Positions 44,471 through 60,944 of a DNA stretch of 64,000 nucleotides are shown here, in pieces; positions within the stretch are counted from its first letter, which is position 1; the number at the start of each line of letters is the position of its first letter. The stretch lies in contig NC_090983.1 in NCBI RefSeq assembly GCF_041146395.1, forward strand, positions 64,859,501 through 64,923,500. Direction: 5' to 3'. The notes below the pieces were generated by a model. The model was not told the origin of the DNA and did no database searches. It saw nothing but the letters and a program-made list of their open reading frames with translations. The translations under genes were made by a program, and so were the position numbers. This DNA is from Eulemur rufifrons. Its lineage: Eukaryota; Chordata; Mammalia; Primates; Lemuridae.

Positions 44471-45206
44471 TCATGAGTTCCCTGAGCTGCCTGCAGCAGG
44501 ACTGACCCCACAGCACTGCAAGATAGGACAAGGTAAGAGGAGTGGGGTTCATGGTAGAGCAGGCATGATGAAAGAAACCATGCTATTGGGCCATAAAAAC
44601 AGAGAAGAGCAAATAGGCTTTTCCCCTGACTCAGACACCTGGGAAGGTGAGATATAGTTGCAATTATGCATTGGAACCCAAATAGGTCTGTGGAGCAGAA
44701 AAGGAGCCCCCAGGAAAGCTCTGAAAGTGGGGAGTTGAAGGAAGGAGGTGTGGGAGAGGGATCAAGAACCCCAGAGGAGTTTTCCAGAATAATCAACAAA
44801 CAACTAAAAGCAAAGTTACCCATTTGCTCTTTTATTTGATGGATCTCATGAATGGCAAAACTTCCTCCGATGGTCCTGGATAATAGCAAGAAGTGGGTTG
44901 TTTCTGTTTTGTTCCATGTTCCTAGAGAACAATGCATTCTTATTAAAAGCCAATGAGTTGCATTCTAACCTGATCAAAGAGATAAAACAAACAGCTCTGA
45001 AAGTCACATAACATCAGGAAAAAAAGAGAGCTTTAAAAGAGCCTCTTTTTTTTTTAACCAGTAATGACTAGAAAGCAGAAAAATGGGAACTAGACGATCC
45101 TTGAGTTTAGATTCTAATTTGTCACATATTAGGTCATTAAATATGCAATATCTGATTTCAGAATCAATAGTGTAGTCTATTATATCTCAAACAAGAAGCA
45201 GTACAA

Positions 45207-45410
45207 TTACTCAAAGTATGCGCCTAAACAATCAACACAGTTTTGCCATCTTCATGGTAGATTGTTTATGCCAGCAGTGAAGAAGCCTGGAGAGCGACTG
45301 GCGATGAAATCGCAAAAGGCGTTTTCCACAGCTTGTTGAGAATTGAATCTTTTTCTTTGCAAGAAGTAGTCCAAAGCCTGGAAGAAGTGGTAGTCACAAA
45401 AATTGCTCTG
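45207..45410 (-). pseudogene. Fossil mariner transposase, C-terminal fragment
   Basis: Read on the minus strand from 45395 down: DYHFFQALDYFLQRKRFNSQ, QAVENAFCDFIASRSPGFFT, AGINNLP, stop, RWQNCVDCLGAYFE and a final TAA (45207-45209). This matches the C-terminal end of Tc1/mariner transposases (DYH-F at the third catalytic acidic position, then FLxxKRFNS and GIxxLPxRWQxCVDxxGxYF). The Arg codon before RWQ has become TGA. The N-terminal domain and first catalytic residues are missing. The reading frame is otherwise preserved over about 60 codons. Confidence 0.85.
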
Positions 45411-45639
45411 AAAAAAAAATGTGAAAGATAATCACAAGCCAAATCATGCATTTAAAAGAATGAGGATGAACCTTCACAATAAAAATAAAACAAGAAATGT
45501 CAAAGCGAAATGTCAGAGATGTCAACTGTCAAACTTAGTACTTAAGGAAAACAGGCATTTCATAGTTAATAACCTAATTGCTATCAAATATAAATGCCAA
45601 GTCCTTTGGTATCCGTGTTGTTCATCCTTCCTCACTCCC

Positions 45640-46115
45640 AGTCTTGTATGGATGCTAGCTATGCCTTCAAATCCATACTCTGCCCTTCTTCACCTGCTCT
45701 GGGCCTCAGATGACGTTTTTTGATGTCCTTGTCCTCTAGCTGCAGTTGGGTCCAGCCCAATGGGTGGCTTGGAAAGCAGATTTGAAGGTGGAAAAAAGAA
45801 AGGTTGGAGAGCTTTTGATCCCCCTGGCTCCCTCCTTGCCTTGCTGCAACTTGGCATTGGCCACGTTCCTTTACTGGGGCCACAGTGTTTTCCAGACCCA
45901 GGAAGTGCAACACCTTGCCTCTTCAGGCCTGGGGTGATGAAGGCTCCCTGCTGCATGGAGCTGGGCTGGGGGGTGGTGTCACCATTCCTTGTTACTTCCC
46001 TTAACCTTCTCGCCCCTTTATTGATACACAGTAGTTCTTTCATGAAACACTCTTCAACTACCGCTCCTAGGGAGCCTCCCATTCCCTGGAGAGCCCCGAC
46101 TGACACAGCAAGCTC
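45640..46115 (+). repeat. Probable LTR- or MER-type interspersed repeat
   Basis: Composition and phrases ('ctagctgcagttgggtccagcccaatggg…ctgggctggggggtggtgtcaccattccttgttac…cctttattgatac…agccccgactgacac') resemble a dispersed retroelement 3' part. I cannot name the family. Overlapping open frames on both strands (up to 146 codons) have low-complexity, non-conserved-looking products. Confidence 0.4.
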
Positions 46116-46119
46116 GCAA

Positions 46120-48350
46120 ACATGGAACACGCTTCTGAGGTTGGAATGGCTTGCGTTTTGCAGTTTTTATTTTCCAGCTTTCAATTTCATTTTTGTGTGA
46201 AGCTTTTTCAACACAACAACATAAAATTCCTATTAAACACATGCTCAGCCCTACTAGACTCTAAAAGCAAGCATAGTAAATCATTGCCAAGTAAGCCATT
46301 CTTGAGCTAAAATAAGAGTGGACACTATCGAAGGGGGAAAAAAAGGTTATTATAAGCCCAAACTGTTAAATTATACTTTCATGACTGAACACAACTATAA
46401 TCCATATTATTATTTTAAATTACACTATAAAAAGCAGTCATTTATCGCCTTTCCAAAACATAATGATAATATATTACCAAATTATCAAGGGTTCTTTATT
46501 AAAGCTCTTGAATTTGATTTATAATACACAATGCAGCTTATCCTTGAGAAAGAGCTACTAAAAGGTATACTTAGTCTTAAAGCTAGTGAAATAAAATCTC
46601 CCTCTAATCAGCTGCCAGAAAGCTTCCGCTTCAATGCTTTGTTGATACTGGTGTCAGCAGGACATTAAAAGCTTGAAGCTTTTTACGTTTGATCAAATAC
46701 CAACATTATGCTGAAGCAGAAGTATTAATTCATAGAGTGAAGCTTCCAAAACCTCTACAGTTCTCCTTCATCCTTCCTCCCCCCACCAAAAAGGTCACAT
46801 CGAATCAGGCGTTTGGGGACAAAAGAGAGATGGGCATTTTGTCAGGATTTGATATACACAAAACCACTCCAGAACCCAAGGGAGAGACAAGCACTAAAAT
46901 ATACTTTTATAAAAATGCCAATCATATCTAAGAAAGCCCAAACTAACGGGTGCTGGGAAATAAGAAGGTGACCTGGTTATTATTCTCATTTTATAATGAG
47001 AAATGGGCCTCCAGAAAGGGTCAAGAATTTGCCGCAAACTTTCAGCTAGTGTTTGGGGAAGCTGGGATCATCCTCAATCAGATCATATTGCTGCTGTCCC
47101 TTTCTGAATAAAATCTCTCCACAAAGAAATAGGAAGCCTCCAAGGTTAAAGAAAAAAAATCATTTTCCCCCCACAACTTTAACTGTTTTTTCATTACTTT
47201 GATTCCAGGTCTTCTAAAAGAAAGTTTTTTATTGTGCTGCCAGATCACAAAAAATGCTCAGGGGAACAGATTGAATTTTAAATGTGTCTCAGAAACCTGC
47301 AGGAAAGTGTCAACAATAAAAACAATGTTCTTAGAAGATTATTTATACATAAGAACTCAAAATGTATTTATACTGACATCTACATAGTTGCTATAAATGC
47401 TAATCTCAGTCATTATTTGCCTGGTTCTTTCCTCCTTGTAAATATACATACATACCCAAAAGGTAGAATTATTGTTCTTGTCACAGTAATTTGGACACTG
47501 TGCAACCTAGAAGGTGCCTGCCATTACTATAACACTCTTAAGACATATCAGACCCTAATAGATTATTTTAATTTTTTTAACAACTGTATACCTTTAGCAG
47601 GTGAGAGTAGCTGGGAAAATTCATTCCTGGCATGGATAAACACATGTACATTGGGGAAAAGGGACAGGTACAAAAAGGACCACTTTGGTTTGTTTGAAAA
47701 TCACATATTAGGGAGTTGAAGAAACAGAAGTCGTCCACTTTTTATTACCCAAGTCCTTATTGCCATAACTGTATAGGACAATGCTAGGCACCACAGGAGT
47801 ACTATGCATCAGGCCAGATAAGAAATGGAGTTTACCATGATCTATAATCAAATACTATTCTTAATCAGATATAGGATCTAATTGAATTATCCGTGTTAGG
47901 GCTCTGGAACAGATTTTTCTTGTGATTAAAAAAGGAACACAACCCAAAATCCAAACCTCATGTTTTTATTTTATTTCGCTTTGTTTTGTTTTATCCACCA
48001 CCACCACCTCCTGCCCCTGGAGTCAAAGAAAATTGTTTTCTACATTGGTGGTGTTTCCTTGTCAATACTTGCATGGCTTGAAATTTGGTGCCCAAAGCAT
48101 TCAGCAATAGATAACTTCTTTCAGTTTAAAGATTCTGGCTGGTCCATTACACAGAAGTTTATTATGACGAAGCTTTGAAGACTACTCTAGCTGATATTTG
48201 ACATTCATTTTGGCCACCTATCATCCTTGAACACCTTTCCTGACAGGAAGCTCACTTCCCAGCCTCGCTTGCAGCTCAGGAGTAGGCATGTGATATAGGT
48301 TGCACCAATGAGGTATATGCAAGTGAGACTTCAATTCATAAGCAAACACT
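46120..48350. other. Intergenic stretch, mostly featureless
   Basis: AT-rich DNA. The only relic I see is an antisense MIR-like core at about 46940-47090 ('attctcattttataatgagaaatgggcctccagaaaggg'). No exon, RNA gene or promoter is recognised. Confidence 0.5.
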
Positions 48351-48353
48351 GTC

Positions 48354-48832
48354 CTAGGCTGAATAATGGCCCCCAAGGAAATCAGGTCCTAATCCATGGA
48401 ATCTGTGAATGTTACCTTATATGGCAAAATCTTTGCAGATGTGATTAAGAATGCATGTTAAGATGGGGAGATTATCCTGTGCTATCCAGGTGGGACCTAC
48501 ACACAATCACATGTATCCTTAAAAGGTGGGAAGGGCAGGGGACAGGGAGATTTGACCACACACAGAGAAGGAGGCAAGGTGAGGGCAGAGCAGAGAGAGA
48601 TTTGAAGATGCTGACCTTGAAGATTCTAGTTATGCAGCCACAGGCCAAAGAATGCTGGTAGCCCCCAGAAGCTGGAAGAGAAGAAAAGGAAGCACACTCC
48701 TGCCAACACCTTGATTTTTGCCCAGTGATACCTGATTTGGGACTTCTGGCTTCCAGAACCATGGGAGAATAAATTTCTGTTGTTTCAAGCCATGAAGTTT
48801 GTGACAATTTGTTACACACTGAAAACTAATAC
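48354..48832 (+). mobile_element. MLT1-type LTR (ERVL-MaLR), nearly complete
   Basis: 'taggctgaataatggccccc', 'gaatgttaccttatatggc', 'gcagatgtgattaagaatgc', 'ggggagattatcctgtgcta', 'ccaacaccttgatttttgcc' and 'aataaatttctgttgtttcaagccatgaag', ending 'gaaaactaatacaa'. The order and length (about 480 bp) fit an MLT1 LTR in sense orientation, without internal sequence. Confidence 0.88.
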
Positions 48833-49487
48833 AAACATGAAGAAGTCGGCCCTACACTGAATCCATTCTGGCGAGGGTAGTGGCAGACACATAAACTTTC
48901 AGAAGCAGTAGCAGCTGAAGTTCCAGGACAGCCTTCTAGTGCACAGTGAGCTACACGGTATCTGCCCAAAGTGGGTGGCTGTGGAGTCCTCTGGTATAAT
49001 TCGTGTTTTTCTTTTGCTGTGTTGTCTCTGGCCTTCTCAGCAATCCTGTGAGCTACCCAATATACTTTCATAAGTTACTTTTCTATTAAACTAGAGTGGT
49101 TTTTGCAGCTGAGCACCCTGGCTATAACAATAATTAAATTAGCACTGTCTTAACCATGTTGGGCCATCCTCACCTACAGCAAATCACATGTGGGGCAGCC
49201 CCTTCTCTCCACATACTTATCCACGAGAATTTCAGTTAAAATGGGAAGTACTGGTAACCATGGGATGGAAAAGAAAAGGATGTGATGTCAGAAGCATTTT
49301 TAATTCAAGTAAAATAAATTGATAGAGTCACTGTATTCAACCAAAATAATGATGAACCAGGCCCAATTCCTGTCTTTGAGGAGGCAAAATGGGTACTGCA
49401 GAGATTGTAAAATATAGTAAATGACTAATATATAGTCCCTGCCCTGGTATCTTTCTCTGTGGTTTGGTAAAAGAGCCTTCTCTCTAG

Positions 49488-49655
49488 GGCCTTGCTATTC
49501 CAAGTGTGGTCCAGGGATTTGCAGCATTACCCAGAATTTGTTAGAAATGCACAATCTCAGACCTTAACCAAGACCTATGAATCAGAATCTGCATTTTTAA
49601 CAATATGCCCAAATGATTGATGTTCATAGTAAAGGTTGAGAAGCACTTTACAAGG
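49488..49655. repeat. MER5-like hAT-Charlie element
   Basis: 'ccaagtgtggtccagggatttgcagcattacccagaatttgttagaaatgcacaatctcagacc' and 'atgaatcagaatctgcatttttaac', ending 'ggttgagaagcact', is a standard short hAT element. Confidence 0.7.
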
Positions 49656-49849
49656 GGACGAGGAGGAAGACGTTGTGGAGGAGATGGCACTTGAGTTGGG
49701 ATTTCGGTTGAATTACAGAGAAAGACACTCGCAATAAAGGAAATACCCTAAGCAAAGGCATGCAGATGGGAAAGCATGCAACATGATCGGGATCATACAT
49801 ACAGGGGAAGTATTTCCACTGTATGTACCACCCCCACCCCAGAGGTTCT

Positions 49850-50130
49850 GCTCGCCTCCCCACCGCCCGGCCGGGCCGTTTCCCCAAACGACGGATGCTG
49901 AGCAGCAGAAACTGACAAATGCTCACTAAGGTCGAGGGAGGAGAGGCGGCAGAGGAAGGAAGGATGCCGTGGCATGGGGAAGAGGAGCGCAGTGTCGCGC
50001 GGTCACCGGTGTCACACGATACCGGGAGGCCAGGGAGCATCCGGACGAATTGAAGTCATGGGCCACTTTAAGAGGGGATAAAGTCAGTCCACGGGCGGGA
50101 AGGTGAAAGCCAGACCTAAAGAAAAAGAGT
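49850..50130. promoter_or_regulatory. CpG-rich cluster
   Basis: I count about 22 CpG in roughly 280 bp, with 'gcccggccgggccg', 'tcgcgcggtcaccgg' and 'catccggacgaat', in a region where CpG is otherwise very rare. It could be a small CpG island (promoter or enhancer) or a young GC-rich insertion. No exon is visible beside it. Confidence 0.4.
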
Positions 50131-52174
50131 CGCCAGGCAGAGTGAGGTGACAACATGGAGACTGCATAGAAACTATTCTTTTTTAAAATGTGGAGGTGGA
50201 AGGAAAGATGGACAAGAAAGGTTGCTTTAGGACAGGGGACATTTAAGCATATTTCAGGCCAATGGGCAGGAATTGTAAATTGAAATTGAAGTTGTAATTG
50301 AAAGTTCCAGAAAAAAGAGTGAAATAAGATCCTAGAGGCTGTGAGAGGAGTGGGGATCATAGAGAAGGGGGTAGTAGTGGAGGGAAGTGTCTGGAAGAAA
50401 GAAGGGAAATGGGGACAAGAAAATCCTGGAGTGGTTCCTTTAATACGACTTCACTAATATTTAGGAAGTGTTGAGTATTATGCTGGAAACTGGGGGGCAT
50501 TTAAATAGGGGTAAGACTGGTCGTGACTTCAGTGAGCTGGTGAGATAGTGACCATCAGATTAGATGACATTTAATGTTCATTCAACCTTAACTATGCTAG
50601 AAATTTAATGTTTTTAACTGCATTCAATAAATTTCTTTTCTTTTTAAATTAGCTATATATCCTTTCTGTTACTTGCAACTAAAAATCCTGACTGATACCA
50701 ACCAATGTGATCATGGAATAGCTGATGATCCAGCTTAATTGAAAAATTGGGGAGATACATTAGCCAAGGTTATGTTAGGAAAATCAAGCTCTCTAAATAT
50801 GTCAAGTAAAAAGGGTTTTAATACAGAAAATTGGAAGATTACACAGTCTCTAAAAGGTCCAGGGGGGCAAAGGTCAGGGGAGGAACAGTCAGAGAAGCCA
50901 CTGTTGGGATTCCAGAAATTTAGGGCTGTATGGATTGCAGAAACCACTACTGAGGATCTCCGCTCTACAGGGGCGAGTCTCACAAGGATTCCTGGAAGTC
51001 TGAGGCATGTCTCCCCGGATGTCTGCGGTCTGCCAATGCTCACGCACTTGCCCATAGCGGCAGCTGACTTCTCCTTTTCTACCTTGCAAATCTCATACGA
51101 GTGCCCCTCATTGGAGGATTCTAAACTGAGACTCTACTGGCAGGGAATCTGAGAAATGTAATTTTCAAATTTCCAGGCCTGCCATCCAAGGGACGGTTTA
51201 GGATGGCCACTGGGAGGATGGCAGACACTGCTCCTTCCCCCTCTAAAATGCCTGGATCCAACCTTCTCTCCAGCTTCCTCACTTTCCTACTCCCCTATAT
51301 CTGCCAAACCGATAACTTCATGGAGACTTCGAGACTTTGCTGCCTCAATTTTCTCCAGTCTTTCAGCTCCCTCCACCTTTCTTACTGTCTTCAACTCCCT
51401 TACCCCCTTGTCTTCCAACTACTGCCTCTATGCTGTGTAAAATCCCAAAATTGCTTCAACTCAGCTTGAATCTAAGAACATGTTTTGGTTCTTAGGTCCA
51501 AGCTGGCAGGCATCATTGGAGAAAAAATTCAACGCCATGCAGATTGGTGTCACTAGTAGTTTATGGCCTCGAATAGGTTCTGGGTAAGCCACAGCTTCCC
51601 ATTCCCCACAGCTACTGTTTACAGCTTGATTATACTCCTATCAACTCTGATTACCCCATCTCCTCCCCATTCCCTCGCACACACTAAGTGATGGCCTTGC
51701 CTCCTAGTTCACAGAAAAAACAAATAACATAAATGTGGAATTTCCCATGTCTTCCCTTTCTCCTCCCCACATAAAACCTACATACTTCACTGTAGCAGCT
51801 TCCAGTCTTACACTTCCCTTGCTGTCGTGAAGGAGATAGCCTCCTCCTCCTGCTTAAGGCTCCACTGTCCACCTGTGCTCTAGATCCTTGGCATTTTCTC
51901 ATCAGTCATCAGCTCTCTTGCCTCATTGCCTCAAATTCTCTCTTTCCTGCCTCATTCCCTTCGCCTGAGCATATAAGAGCATATTAGAATGTTCAGTTAT
52001 GGCACATCTTTTTTGGAAAAAGGGCAAGGTGGAAGGTCCTTCTTTAACCCTACTCTCACCCATTTTCCTTTTTTCCTGCTCTTGTCCATAGGCAAGCTAC
52101 CTGGCTACCTGGAAGAGTAGGTGTCTAGATTCAGTCACTAACTGCACCAACTAAGCTCACACTGGAAGGCATTA

Positions 52175-52385
52175 TAGCACCCTATTTCGGAGCTTGGTTT
52201 TTGAGATGGTCAACCTGGACTGCTTACTTACCTGTGTGACCTAGAACAAGTCACTTAGACTTCGCAAGTCTCTGATTATTATCTTAAATTGAGGATAATC
52301 ATAAGTTCGCAGGGTTGTATGGAAAGTCCTTAGTGCAGTGTCTGGCGGATAATAAGTATACATTGCATGGAACCTGCTATTACTT
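52175..52385 (+). repeat. MIR relic
   Basis: 'gtgtgacctagaacaagtcacttagacttcgcaagtctctg…attgaggataatcataag…gcagggttgtatgg…agtgcagtgtctgg' is a sense MIR. The interval 50130-52170 has no clearly named feature besides low-complexity C/T-rich DNA. Confidence 0.75.
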
Positions 52386-53089
52386 ATTCCTTGAACCCCT
52401 GCCATCTGGCTGCCCCTCTTCCACTGCTGACACTGCCCCCTCCGTGGCCTCTGTGACCTCCTAGTTAAAGCTGATCAATGTTTTTCCACTTTTTAAAAGG
52501 ATATTTGACTTAATCTCTTAAAGGTATTTCACACTATTGGCTCCTCCTTCTTAAACCCCATCTCCAAAGTGAGGCACATGAGATGATCCATTTGAGTGTG
52601 AGAAGAAAACATTACAACTTCTGCTGATTGTAAGATGCACCATTATTTTATAAATCACTAAGAAGGAAAAACTGCTAATTAAATACGGCACAGTTATTTT
52701 TTATCATTTACAAGTTTAGTTTAAAATATTTATTCTAAGACTTCTTTTAGCTTTTTTAAACTTATACATTTATTTTAACTTGTAAATACTGACAGTATGA
52801 TTCATTGTGACTAAGTTTATATATGCATGGACACTGACAATGTCACGATGGCTCCCTCATGGACAGACATTAAAATGGGGAAAACATGCATTTTATGATA
52901 GGTAAAATATATTTAATTTACGTCTAAATTTTTAAGAAATTAAATTTTACTAGTAGTTACTATGTGGATTGAAAATATATATAATTCATAAGTAAATATA
53001 TATATGTGGAGTTTGTTCAAAAAACCTTATTGATTAGGTGTACGATTAAAAAGATCTGGAAACCACTGATTTAAACCATCCCCCTACAT

Positions 53090-53580
53090 GAAAGTAGTCT
53101 CTTTCATGGTTTTCCTCCTCCACTCTGACCTTTTCTTCTGAGCTGCTGTCACGCCTCCTCTTCCTCTCTCCCTTTCCTGACTTGTTAGTTTCCCCAGATT
53201 CTGCATTATCTAGACACTCCTGTAACTTTTTCTGCTACATGTCCACTGATAATGCTCAAATGTCTGTCTCCAACATAGATATCTCCTGAGTTCCATACTG
53301 AAGCTATTAGTGAATTTTCCACATCTATACAGTGGATACCTCAAATTCATCAAATCTAAGAAAAGAATTTATCTCCCCTTAAATCTTCCCTTCCTCCTGA
53401 ATCCTTTATCACAGCAAATGCACCGTCATTTGCCAGTTGCCCATTTGAGAAGCCTGAAATTTCTCCTTTCAACTCCCACTTTACACTTCCAGATATCATA
53501 CCTTCCGATAGCTCTAGATATGTCACCTGCTCTCCTTCTCCACTGTTACTGTTCTAATTTAGGCCCTGGCTGAAACAGAA
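53090..53580 (+). repeat. L2 LINE, sense, upstream part
   Basis: C/T-rich strand with 'tgtctgtctccaacatagatatctcctgag', 'ctgaatcctttatcacagc' and 'gtcacctgctctccttctccactgttactgttc' in the order of the L2 sequence before its 3' end. The match is by eye. Confidence 0.5.
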
Positions 53581-54396
53581 AATAAATCATGTTGAAGGCC
53601 AATAGCTCCATCTACAATGCAAAATTAAAATGAAAAAATAATTTGCATCATTAGTTTATCATGCTAGAGTTACCGAGATCATCAAAATGGTCCAAAACAA
53701 AGACATCTGCTGTTAGCGAGTATGTGCCAGGACTCAACACAACATTGTTTTAAGCCCATAATTACCTGGGATGTTGAATTGATTTTTTATCCCATAATTT
53801 GGTGTCTAGTGACTTAAATATCTGGCTGTTAGAGAAAAATCCCATTACTATTTGGCAAACTATTTCAGACTAGATTGATTAGCCATGAAATGAATGCAAG
53901 TGATTTGCACAGTTTAAATATGCACTTAATAGTTTAAATATGAGATGACATCGACAGCTTTCCAAATAGTGCTAATATCCTAATAGAGTAATTCCCTAAC
54001 ATACATCAGTATAATCCTTACTTATTACCATTGCCATCCAATTTTTTTCCGGAATTTTCCATTTTTATCTTGACTGTATTCCTAAATCCTTCATTCTGAT
54101 ACCTTTCGAGGACAATAGGCTATAGCAAACACAAGTTAAGCTACCATGACTATCAAGAGATTACTGACTTTATTCTCCTCCAATGTTTACAATTTAAATG
54201 GAGACAAGTTCAGTTAGAAAGTGCAACAAAACCTAAGAGCACAGTATACATTTTGAAGAGAAATACAAAGAATCTCAATTGTACATGGATTGATAATCAT
54301 TAAAATGAGAAATTTCTTTAGAATAATTGGGAGGGTCTTATTGTACCATAAATAACAACTCTATCCCTAACCTTTCAATAGCAGCTCATTATATTC

Positions 54397-55115
54397 TATG
54401 TCCATGTGAGATTTTCCTTATCTCCCCTCTACCCCATTGTTACTGTCCTAGTTAATACTCTCATCATCATCTCTTGCCTGGACCTTCCTAACAACTCCTC
54501 CAATCTCACCAATTTTAAATCTATCCACAACTGCCAGAGTCATCTTGTCATCTTTTTAAAATGTAAATCTGATTATATCTTTTTTGGGGGGTGCGGTAAA
54601 AACCTTTCAATGGTCTACAGTATGCAGAGAAAAAAGTCCAAGCTCCTTAATGTTGCACACAGGACCTTTCCTGACATAGCTCCACCTTACGGTCCAGAAT
54701 CACCTCTGGATACTCCTGCACAGACCGTGCTCCACTGCTGGGTCTCCGTCCACCCACAGCTCCCAAATGCCCTACCCTGTGTCAGATCTTCATGGCACTG
54801 CAGATGTAGTTCTCCCTACCAGAAGTCTCTTTACCCCACACAACAGCCTCTCCAATCCCCCAGTGTCCATATGCTACCCCATGGCCTTCCACTCTGGAAA
54901 ATCTTCCATGACATACCCAAGAAAAATTAACCAGCCCCTCCTTTAAGCTGTGACCCTAACTTTAACACATCTCTTTTGTTGTACTAAATCCTACCGAATC
55001 AAAAATGCTCCTTCATCTATTTCATTTTCCATTAGCCTCAGAGTTACTTAAAGAGAGGGACCATATTTTGTCCATTTGTTATATCTCCAATGCTAATCTT
55101 AATATCTAACAATAT
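54397..55115 (+). repeat. L2 LINE, sense, about 0.7 kb
   Basis: Good run of L2 phrases: 'atctcttgcctggaccttcctaacaac', 'aacctttcaatggtctacag', 'gtccaagctccttaatg', 'ggacctttcctgacatagctcc', 'ctgctgggtctccgtcc' and 'agagggaccatattttgtcc…ctccaatgctaa'. The 174-codon open frame inside it (54406-54930) is a decayed L2 remnant, not a gene. Confidence 0.8.
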
Positions 55116-55225
55116 TTATAATAATAATAAATATTTAGTTATAAAATATAATAATAAATATTTAGTTATAAAATATTTACAAAAATAAATATTTATTATA
55201 AAATATTTATAATAATAATAAATAT
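55095..55225. repeat. AT-rich tandem repeat (aataataaatatttagttataaaatat)n
   Basis: Several imperfect copies of a roughly 27-bp unit built from ATTTATAAT, directly behind the L2 end and just before an Alu. Confidence 0.8.
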
Positions 55226-55278
55226 AAGTTATCATGCACTAGAATTATGGTTCAGGGGCTGATCTAAATGGTTCCTTT

Positions 55279-59365
<4,087 letters not shown>

Positions 59366-59369
59366 AGAA

Positions 59370-59635
59370 GACCAGACTAAAGATGAGTGCGATGCGCACT
59401 GCCTGGGGAATGGACACGTTTGAAGTTCTCTCTGGGGGGGATGGGGTGGGGGGAGGGGAGGAGTGCACACCTATATGATGAGAGTGATGTGCACTGTCTA
59501 GGGAATGGACACAACTAAAGCTCAGACTCGGGGGGATGGGGAGGCATGGGCAATGTATATAGCCTGATCTTTTGTACCCCCTTAATGAGCTGAAAAACAA
59601 ACAAAAAATAAAAATAAAAATAAAAATAAAAAAGA
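59370..59635 (+). mobile_element. L1 3' UTR, lemur type, with duplicated unit and (AAAAT)n tail
   Basis: 'gcgatgcgcactgcctggggaatggacac' is followed about 100 bp later by the near-copy 'gtgatgtgcactgtctagggaatggacac'. Then come 'gggcaatgtatatagcctg', 'tttgtacccccttaatgagc' and an A-rich tail with several aaaat units. Only the extreme 3' end of the element is present. Confidence 0.85.
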
Positions 59636-59639
59636 AAGA

Positions 59640-60355
59640 GAAATACCACGTTCCCAAAGAACAAAAGACCGACATCGTTAGGACATGATCTTTCTCCAAA
59701 CTAGTTCTTAAATTAAATGTAGCTCCAATGAAAAGCCAAACAGGTTTTTTTGTGAAATTTGACACACTGATTCTAAAGTTCATATTGAGGAGCGAAAGTG
59801 CAGGAAGAACCAAGATAATTTTGAAGAGGAAAAAACAAGTGAAATGTCTCATCCTACCAGAAATTGGGACTTATTCTAAAGGTATATAAAAATATTATGC
59901 TACCATTGGTGCAAAGATGGGGGGAAAATGTTTTAATGAAGCTATATAGGGAGCCCAGATATTGTCCCATGAATTTATGGATGCATGTATATGACAGAGG
60001 TAGCACTATGAATCAATGTGGAAAGGATAATATTGGGATAATTGAGTAAACATGGAAAAAAATTCCTATTTGTCATCATGTAGCCAAATGTACCCCAGGT
60101 GGATTAAAAATCTAAATGTATAAAGGAAAATTTTTTTAGTGTTTATAGGAAAATATAGGAGAATAATTTTTTGATCTTCAAGTAGGAAAAGATTTCCTAA
60201 ACAAGAGTGAAAAACATCATCATAAAGGAAAATATTTATACATCTACAAGTTAAAGCTTAAAATGTCTATACAATAAAAGATACCATAAAGAAAGAAGAT
60301 AGACCTCAAATTTGAAAAATAGATTTATAATATGAATAACTGACAAAGGGTGGAT
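59640..60355 (+). mobile_element. Old L1 ORF2 fragment, sense
   Basis: Six-frame reading gives L1 ORF2-like pieces ('…tgtagctccaatgaaaagccaaacagg', 'agaaccaagataattttgaagaggaaaaaac', 'actaccagaaattggga'-like text, 'caggtggattaaaaatctaaatg'). It is full of breaks. It precedes a different repeat at 60365. Confidence 0.65.
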
Positions 60356-60364
60356 ATCCAGAAT

Positions 60365-60800
60365 ACCATCACACATCACTTAACAACAGGGATATGTTCT
60401 GGGAAATGCATTGTTAGATGATTTCATCATTGTACAAACATCAAAGGGTGTATTTACACAAACCTAGATGGTATAACCTACTACACACTTGGGCTATATG
60501 GTATAGCTTATTGCTCATAGGCTATAAACCTGTACAGCATATTACTGTACTGAATACTGTAGGCAATTGCAACACAGTAGTAAATATTTGTATAGCTAAG
60601 CATGGAAAAGGTATAGTAAAAATACAGTATAAAAGATAAAAGATGGTAAACCTGTATAGGGCACATACCATGAATGAGCTTGCAGGACTGAAAGTTGCTG
60701 TGGGAGTGTGCTGAGTGAATGTGAAGGCCTAAGACACTACTGAACACTGTTGTAGACTTTATAAACAGTGTACGCTTAGGCTATACTAAATTTATTAAAA
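60365..60800. repeat. Interspersed repeat, family not named
   Basis: 'catcacttaacaacagggatatgttctggg', 'acacaaacctagatggtataacctactacac', 'ttgctcataggctataaacctgtacagcat' and 'gtactgaatactgtaggcaattg' are phrases I know from a common dispersed primate repeat, but I cannot attach a reliable family name. Confidence 0.6.
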
Positions 60801-60944
60801 AGCTAAAGTAAAAAGTGAAAAATAAAAATTTAAAATATGTTCAGGCTTTCTCTCTCTCCTCCTCTGATTCATGGAGAGGGAGAGACTAAAAATACTAGAG
60901 AGAGGAGAAACATGGTTGGGAGCACAGAAGGAGCTATGTTAAGA

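Noticed and set aside
44335..44937. 200-codon minus-strand open frame, the longest in the window
   Set aside because: It overlaps a MIR-like relic at its start, has no recognisable domain or signal, and no clear splice or promoter context. Composition looks like chance coding in moderately GC-rich DNA.
45659..46200. Overlapping open frames on both strands (up to 146 codons)
   Set aside because: The products are Pro/Gly/Leu-rich without motifs, and the DNA looks like a dispersed retroelement tail. Open frames on both strands argue for composition, not coding.
54406..54930. 174-codon plus-strand open frame
   Set aside because: It lies wholly inside an L2 LINE relic.
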